From Symbiodinium natans (lineage: Eukaryota > Sar > Dinophyceae > Suessiales > Symbiodiniaceae), in assembly GCA_905221605.1 (NCBI GenBank), contig CAJNDS010000162.1, positions 30,001-94,000 on the forward strand: a stretch of DNA of 64,000 bases, written 5' to 3'. Positions 59,930 to 64,000 of the stretch are shown here, piece after piece. The translations under genes were made by a program, and so were the position numbers. The notes below the pieces were generated by a model, which worked only from the letters and a program-made list of their open reading frames with translations, ran no database searches and was not told where the DNA came from. Numbering within the stretch: the stretch's first letter is position 1; each line of letters opens with the position of its first letter.

Positions 59930-62112
59930 TACGTCACCGACAGCGACCAGTTGTGATTCCAGAAGAAGAGCCCGAGAGGAGCCAGGCAGCGCTGCCCAGG
60001 CTTGCTGGTGCCTCATCGGCCAGACCTCGGCCAGCGACGCCGCCGCCGAGGCTTGGGTATCCAGTGACTCCGTTGGCGAAAGCAACAGCGTATAATCTCA
60101 GAGCAGGGGATGCTAGAAACTTGGTTTTTGCAGAGGCGACTGCTGAGGCATTTGAATCAGGTTTGCTGGTGTCCGATGATGAGGAATCGTACCACTTCAG
60201 CCAAGCTTCAGCAGACCAGGACAGCTCAGAAGCCCATCCAAGTTCGTCAGAAGGTCCTCCTACAGCTATGCGATGCGTGGAGGTAGAAGATCAGCATGAT
60301 ATTCCTAGCTTGGTTGGCGCAAAGACGTCTGTGGTTGCATCAAGACCGGAGTGTATGGATTGTCCTGTGAGTAATGTTGCAGCGGAGTCGCAGACTACAG
60401 AGCCCTCAGTTTTGGTGGACTCTGGAGCGAACGAGACGATTCGCCCATGGACCAAAGATATAAACGAGACCGGCTGCAGACGCACTTCTGAAATCACTGC
60501 TTCAGGTGATCAGGCGCCAGCTCTGAAGACCAGAGACGGAGAGCTCTGCATCAAGGCTAGCCCCACTTCGAAGGATTGGTTGCTGAGTGTCCGCAGGTTG
60601 GTGGATGCAGGTGGCACGTTTTGCTGGAACCAACGTGGTGCAGTGGTAAGTTACGTGGATCAGCATGGCGAGAAGCAGTCAGTGAGATGCAGTATTCAGA
60701 ATGGCCTACCATTTCTCACTTGGCAGGAATTTAAACCAATCAGGATTATGCTTTCCAGGTACTTCAAGACGCAATCCTCTTCAGCGTTGTCAGCCAAGGC
60801 CAGTGGGGGTGATGATGGTTGGACAGAGTGCGAAACGTGCACACTTGAAGAGCTGATGCAGTATACCTGGGATGATGAAGTAGCTTGCGTGGGTGCGGAG
60901 CTGAAGGATGAGGTCATTCAAAATGAAGCAATGGCGTGCGATGTCCTGTCTAAAGGGCCGATCACATATCAAGATGTGTGGGAGGTCATAAGGAGTGCAG
61001 CGCTTCCAACTTCCTCCAGACGGACCCAGATGTGGATATTTGGATACTACTGCCACGGAGGAATAGTGGGAGTCACGAACTTGACACGTCAGAGACCAAA
61101 TGTCTGCAAGCTGGTCAACGCATTCCTTCAGCAGGAACTTCCCGACTTCACTTACGCTGCTTTTCAGATTGCAGTTGACGCTACATTGGCGCCACATCGT
61201 GACATTACAAATGAGGTTGGTTCCATGAGTGGGCTGATCGGAGTGACGAAATTCGAAGGTGGAAGATTGTGGATTGAAGACCGCAATGGCACAGTGAAGC
61301 GGAGAATTTCAGGTGACGAGATCAAGGTTGGAAAGCTCTTGACTGTGAGCCAGCAGGCGTGCACATTCGATGCTCGATGCATCATCACCTGCTACACACC
61401 GAGATGCTTACACAAAGGAGACCTTGAAGTGTATCAGCGCCTGCGAGATCTGAACTTCAACTTGCCAGCGCAAAAACCGCAGCAAGCACCACCATCAGCC
61501 AAACAAAGCACTAACAGAAACACCGATGCAACATCACATCACATCTCCGACTCAGATGATGAAGATGATGACGATGATGAGTTGGCGGGGTTTGAGGGTT
61601 TTTTGGCTTCCGGGAGTTCGGGGAGGTGTAGGGTGTGTGGAGTCACTCTTCTGTCTCACGCTCTTGAGTCGATAGATCCATGGACCTCGTGTGCCGTTGA
61701 AGAGAAACCACTTGGTTCGAGCTTCGATGAGGCTGCGCGAGAGAGGGCGACACAGTTGTTGAGATCCAAGTGTTCACAGGGTCTGTATGAGAGGCACTGC
61801 CCGAAGTGTTCTGAATCAGCAGGGCACAAACGAAAGAGCAGGCGTCTTTCTGCTGAGGATGTGGCCCGTGGAACATTGTCTCTTGACTTGTCAGGACCAC
61901 ATCCTGAATCCTTCTCTGGCCACCGCTATTTTTTGGCAGCGAACCTTAGTGTTGACGGAGATGACATACCTTTCTCCAGACTTCTGCAGACCAAACAGTC
62001 TTCTGAAGTGGCAAAGGCTCTTGTTTCGGTCATGGTTCAGATAATCTCTTTGGTGCAGGGAACCCCGTCTGTGTTTTGCATTCACTCGGACGCAGGCAAG
62101 GAATTCGTTTGA
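59881..62112 (+). CDS. Copia-like polyprotein, protease to integrase (interrupted)
   Basis: An open frame from about 59881; first ATG-like start at 59953 (719 residues counted from there). SVLVDSGANETI (about 152-162) is the aspartic protease active site. About 355-483 resembles a 2-oxoglutarate/Fe(II) dioxygenase fold: PHRDITN (His-x-Asp), FEGGRLWIED, ending TFDARCIITCYTP with the conserved Arg. The distal His expected before that Arg appears as Gln. An acidic linker (DDEDDDDDEL) follows, then two Cys pairs (CRVC; HCPKC) and the integrase core with Asp in GTLSLDLSGPH and Asp in IHSDAGKEF. TGA at 62110 stops the frame. This is typical of dinoflagellate Copia-type elements; here it is a broken copy. 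Confidence 0.85.
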   Translation, partial: AGLLEKETGNERYVAIIRHRQRPVVIPEEEPERSQAALPRLAGASSARPRPATPPPRLGYPVTPLAKATAYNLRAGDARNLVFAEATAEAFESGLLVSDDEESYHFSQASADQDSSEAHPSSSEGPPTAMRCVEVEDQHDIPSLVGAKTSVVASRPECMDCPVSNVAAESQTTEPSVLVDSGANETIRPWTKDINETGCRRTSEITASGDQAPALKTRDGELCIKASPTSKDWLLSVRRLVDAGGTFCWNQRGAVVSYVDQHGEKQSVRCSIQNGLPFLTWQEFKPIRIMLSRYFKTQSSSALSAKASGGDDGWTECETCTLEELMQYTWDDEVACVGAELKDEVIQNEAMACDVLSKGPITYQDVWEVIRSAALPTSSRRTQMWIFGYYCHGGIVGVTNLTRQRPNVCKLVNAFLQQELPDFTYAAFQIAVDATLAPHRDITNEVGSMSGLIGVTKFEGGRLWIEDRNGTVKRRISGDEIKVGKLLTVSQQACTFDARCIITCYTPRCLHKGDLEVYQRLRDLNFNLPAQKPQQAPPSAKQSTNRNTDATSHHISDSDDEDDDDDELAGFEGFLASGSSGRCRVCGVTLLSHALESIDPWTSCAVEEKPLGSSFDEAARERATQLLRSKCSQGLYERHCPKCSESAGHKRKSRRLSAEDVARGTLSLDLSGPHPESFSGHRYFLAANLSVDGDDIPFSRLLQTKQSSEVAKALVSVMVQIISLVQGTPSVFCIHSDAGKEFV

Positions 62113-63963
62113 GGAGCGTTCTTGAAGGAGGTAGAGAGCTGCAGTATATGGGCAACTACCAGTGCTCCGTATTGTCCACAGCAAAACGGCAGGGCAGAAC
62201 GCTTAGTTGGCATATTGAAGCAGGCGGCAGGCTCACTCTTGTTGCATGCTCAGTTGCCGCTACAGTTGTGGAATGAGGCCATATTGGAAGCGACTTTTCT
62301 TAGACGATGTCGTGCCATAGGGCTGGTTATTCCCAAAGACCGACCGCACATGGGAGATGCTGTACTGGTGAGAAAGCCTTCTAGCACTGATGCCCATCCT
62401 TTTGCTCCAAAGGCTCTAGAGGGGGTTTTCCTGGCTAACGATGAACGTACACCCGGAGGTGCAAGAGTAATGGTTGTTCGCAATGGACGCAATTCTGTCA
62501 GGGTGGTTCGCATGCCGGTGCTCATTGACAAGCAATCTGCACGTTGGAGGCTGGAAAAAGGCCCTCAGGACCAGGTTGTTTGGATTAGCACTTGCGGAGA
62601 CATTCGATGGGACGCACCGCCTGCAGACCTGATCACCGTTGAGGAGGCCACTGGTACAGTACAGGCATGGAACGACGGGAATACAGCATCAGAGATCATC
62701 AGACAGCGTTTTAAAGCACACTTGAAGCCAGAACTCTTGTTCAGTCTTTTTGGCCATGGTTTCTTGGTGGGCCCAGAGCTTGGCGAACTTGCAGTGGCAG
62801 CTGCAGGGAAGCAAGATGAGCCCATTCACAAGGACAACTGGTACAGAGTGTTTGATGCCGGTACTGAGGACGCCATGAATGAGATGGAGATCGCACTTCG
62901 TCTTTTGGCTGAGGAAGAGGTCACTGGCGAACCTGTTCCAAGTAGCATTTTCTTCACCGGAACTGAGCAAGAGCGTCAGCCGTGGATTAAAGCTGCTGGT
63001 GATGAAGTGTTGAACATGACCACAAACGCTGCGTGGGTGGAGGTAAATATCAGTAGCGCTCGAGAGGAATTGGGTCTAGGGCCACATGAACGCTTGCCCA
63101 AGGCGCTTCCCATGACTGTCGTGTGCACTCGAAAGCCTTTGCTAATGCAGGATGACAAGTGTGAGCCAAGTGGTGACGCTGGAAAGGTTCTTGGGAATAA
63201 GAGCTTGCAAGCGCCACAATCCGCTTCAGAAGTGAGAGCTCTTGAGCAGAAGCGCTTTAAGCCAAAGGTTCGGTTGTGTGTTTGCGGGAATGTTGAGGAG
63301 GTGAAGCCTGAAATGAAAGATGCCAACGCGGCGGAGACAGTTCCAGTGGAGGTCTTACGCTTGATGCTGACGTTGCTGGCAACTCACCTTTCGTGGAGCG
63401 CTTTGTCTCTCGACATTAGTGCTGCCTTTCTCAATGCGGTGCTGACAGGAAAAGAAGTTATCTTGATGCAGCCGCCAAAATCTTTGGTGAAGCTTGGACT
63501 GATCCCTGAAGGAGTGTGGCTGAGAGCCATGCGTGCAATATATGGACTACGCCAGTCGCCGGCGAGATGGGAAGAGCTTCGTGACTCCATCTTGGACGGA
63601 GCAGTTCTTGAAGCAGCTGCAGGGGATCTTCTTCCTACATTGGTGATTCAGGCCATGAAAGGGATTGGCGGCGTTTTCTTAATAACAACTCGTGATGCCC
63701 AACAGCTTGTTGCAGTCGCATGCGTTTTTGTTGACGACGTTCTCGCCATTGGCGAGACAGAAGCGATCCTGAGAATTGGAGAGTTCGTCTTGAAATTCTG
63801 GAAAGGGAGGTTGCAGGGAATGTTGTCTCGTGAACCGACTCAAGCGTGGAAGCGTGGAACACTTGAAGTAAAGGCAAAGTCTGAGTTGGTCTTTGTTGGC
63901 GTTCAGATGTTTTTCCACAATGGGGGAGTATGTCACAACAGCGTTGGGTTGTCAAGCAGTTGA
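62113..63963 (+). CDS. Copia-like polyprotein, integrase end and reverse transcriptase
   Basis: The same frame as the preceding ORF, separated only by the TGA. PQQNGRAERLVG supplies the integrase Glu, and the spacing from the Asp of HSDAG is 35 residues, the D-D-35-E arrangement. Reverse transcriptase: LSLDISAAFLNAVL (motif A Asp), AIYGLRQSPARWEELRD and the catalytic VACVFVDDVLAIGE near residue 535. The frame ends at TGA 63961. The expected continuation (SQQRWVVKQLNVRGYLHLSG) is in another frame from about 63930 to the window edge, so there is a second frameshift. RNase H lies beyond the window. The element is not autonomous as it stands. Confidence 0.88.
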   Translation, partial: GAFLKEVESCSIWATTSAPYCPQQNGRAERLVGILKQAAGSLLLHAQLPLQLWNEAILEATFLRRCRAIGLVIPKDRPHMGDAVLVRKPSSTDAHPFAPKALEGVFLANDERTPGGARVMVVRNGRNSVRVVRMPVLIDKQSARWRLEKGPQDQVVWISTCGDIRWDAPPADLITVEEATGTVQAWNDGNTASEIIRQRFKAHLKPELLFSLFGHGFLVGPELGELAVAAAGKQDEPIHKDNWYRVFDAGTEDAMNEMEIALRLLAEEEVTGEPVPSSIFFTGTEQERQPWIKAAGDEVLNMTTNAAWVEVNISSAREELGLGPHERLPKALPMTVVCTRKPLLMQDDKCEPSGDAGKVLGNKSLQAPQSASEVRALEQKRFKPKVRLCVCGNVEEVKPEMKDANAAETVPVEVLRLMLTLLATHLSWSALSLDISAAFLNAVLTGKEVILMQPPKSLVKLGLIPEGVWLRAMRAIYGLRQSPARWEELRDSILDGAVLEAAAGDLLPTLVIQAMKGIGGVFLITTRDAQQLVAVACVFVDDVLAIGETEAILRIGEFVLKFWKGRLQGMLSREPTQAWKRGTLEVKAKSELVFVGVQMFFHNGGVCHNSVGLSSS

Positions 63964-64000
63964 ACGTGAGGGGTTACCTACACTTGAGTGGCAGTCCGTG
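63925..64000 (+). pseudogene. Frameshifted continuation of the Copia pol
   Basis: The second plus frame reads MSQQRWVVKQLNVRGYLHLS from about 63928 to the end. It fits the segment after the reverse transcriptase palm. Truncated by the window. Confidence 0.5.

Overview
This window is nuclear DNA of a eukaryote, most likely a dinoflagellate. The evidence is: GC-rich coding pieces in many short exons; TTTAGGG-type heptamers dispersed everywhere; an ankyrin protein with a ubiquitin-like N-terminus; and a degraded Copia-type retrotransposon of the kind common in dinoflagellates. I see no bacterial-style operons, no rRNA or tRNA gene I can support, no CRISPR array and no intact spliced-leader relic. 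The genus cannot be named from the sequence.

Layout. From 1 to 53.6 kb the DNA is a mosaic: tens of tracts of the plant-type telomere heptamer (TTTAGGG on one strand, CCCTAAA on the other, with TTTGGGG, TTAGGGC, TTTAGGC, GGGTTGA and GGATTTA variants) alternate with unique islands of 40-150 bp. Many islands read as single exons, bounded by AG and GT and usually best on the minus strand. The uninterrupted genes are an ankyrin-repeat protein (30.1-31.3 kb, minus) and the long third-last exon of a ferric reductase/NADPH-oxidase-like gene. I could assemble that gene from 15 exons between 47.5 and 54.5 kb on the minus strand. All 14 junctions keep reading frame, and most of the introns carry telomere-like repeats; one intron is mostly a short palindromic element. 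From 53.6 kb on there are no heptamer tracts. This part holds the 5' end of the oxidoreductase gene, decayed coding pieces, a 0.45-kb duplicated CA-rich block, a minisatellite and, from 59.5 kb to the right edge, a plus-strand Copia-like element with frameshifts and an in-frame stop in its integrase.

Main idea. The heptamer tracts appear to be intron material, in either orientation. They frequently supply the donor (GTTTAGGG or GTTTGGGG), occasionally the acceptor (TTTAG), and occasionally even a stop codon (CCCTAA). Short inverted-repeat elements (at least two families, one nested in the other) lie in the same non-coding space.

Limits. The short islands are GC-rich and often open in several frames on both strands, so single-exon calls are weak. 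The phase-linked gene at 47.5-54.5 kb, the ankyrin gene and the Copia element are the solid parts. All coordinates and alignments were read by eye.
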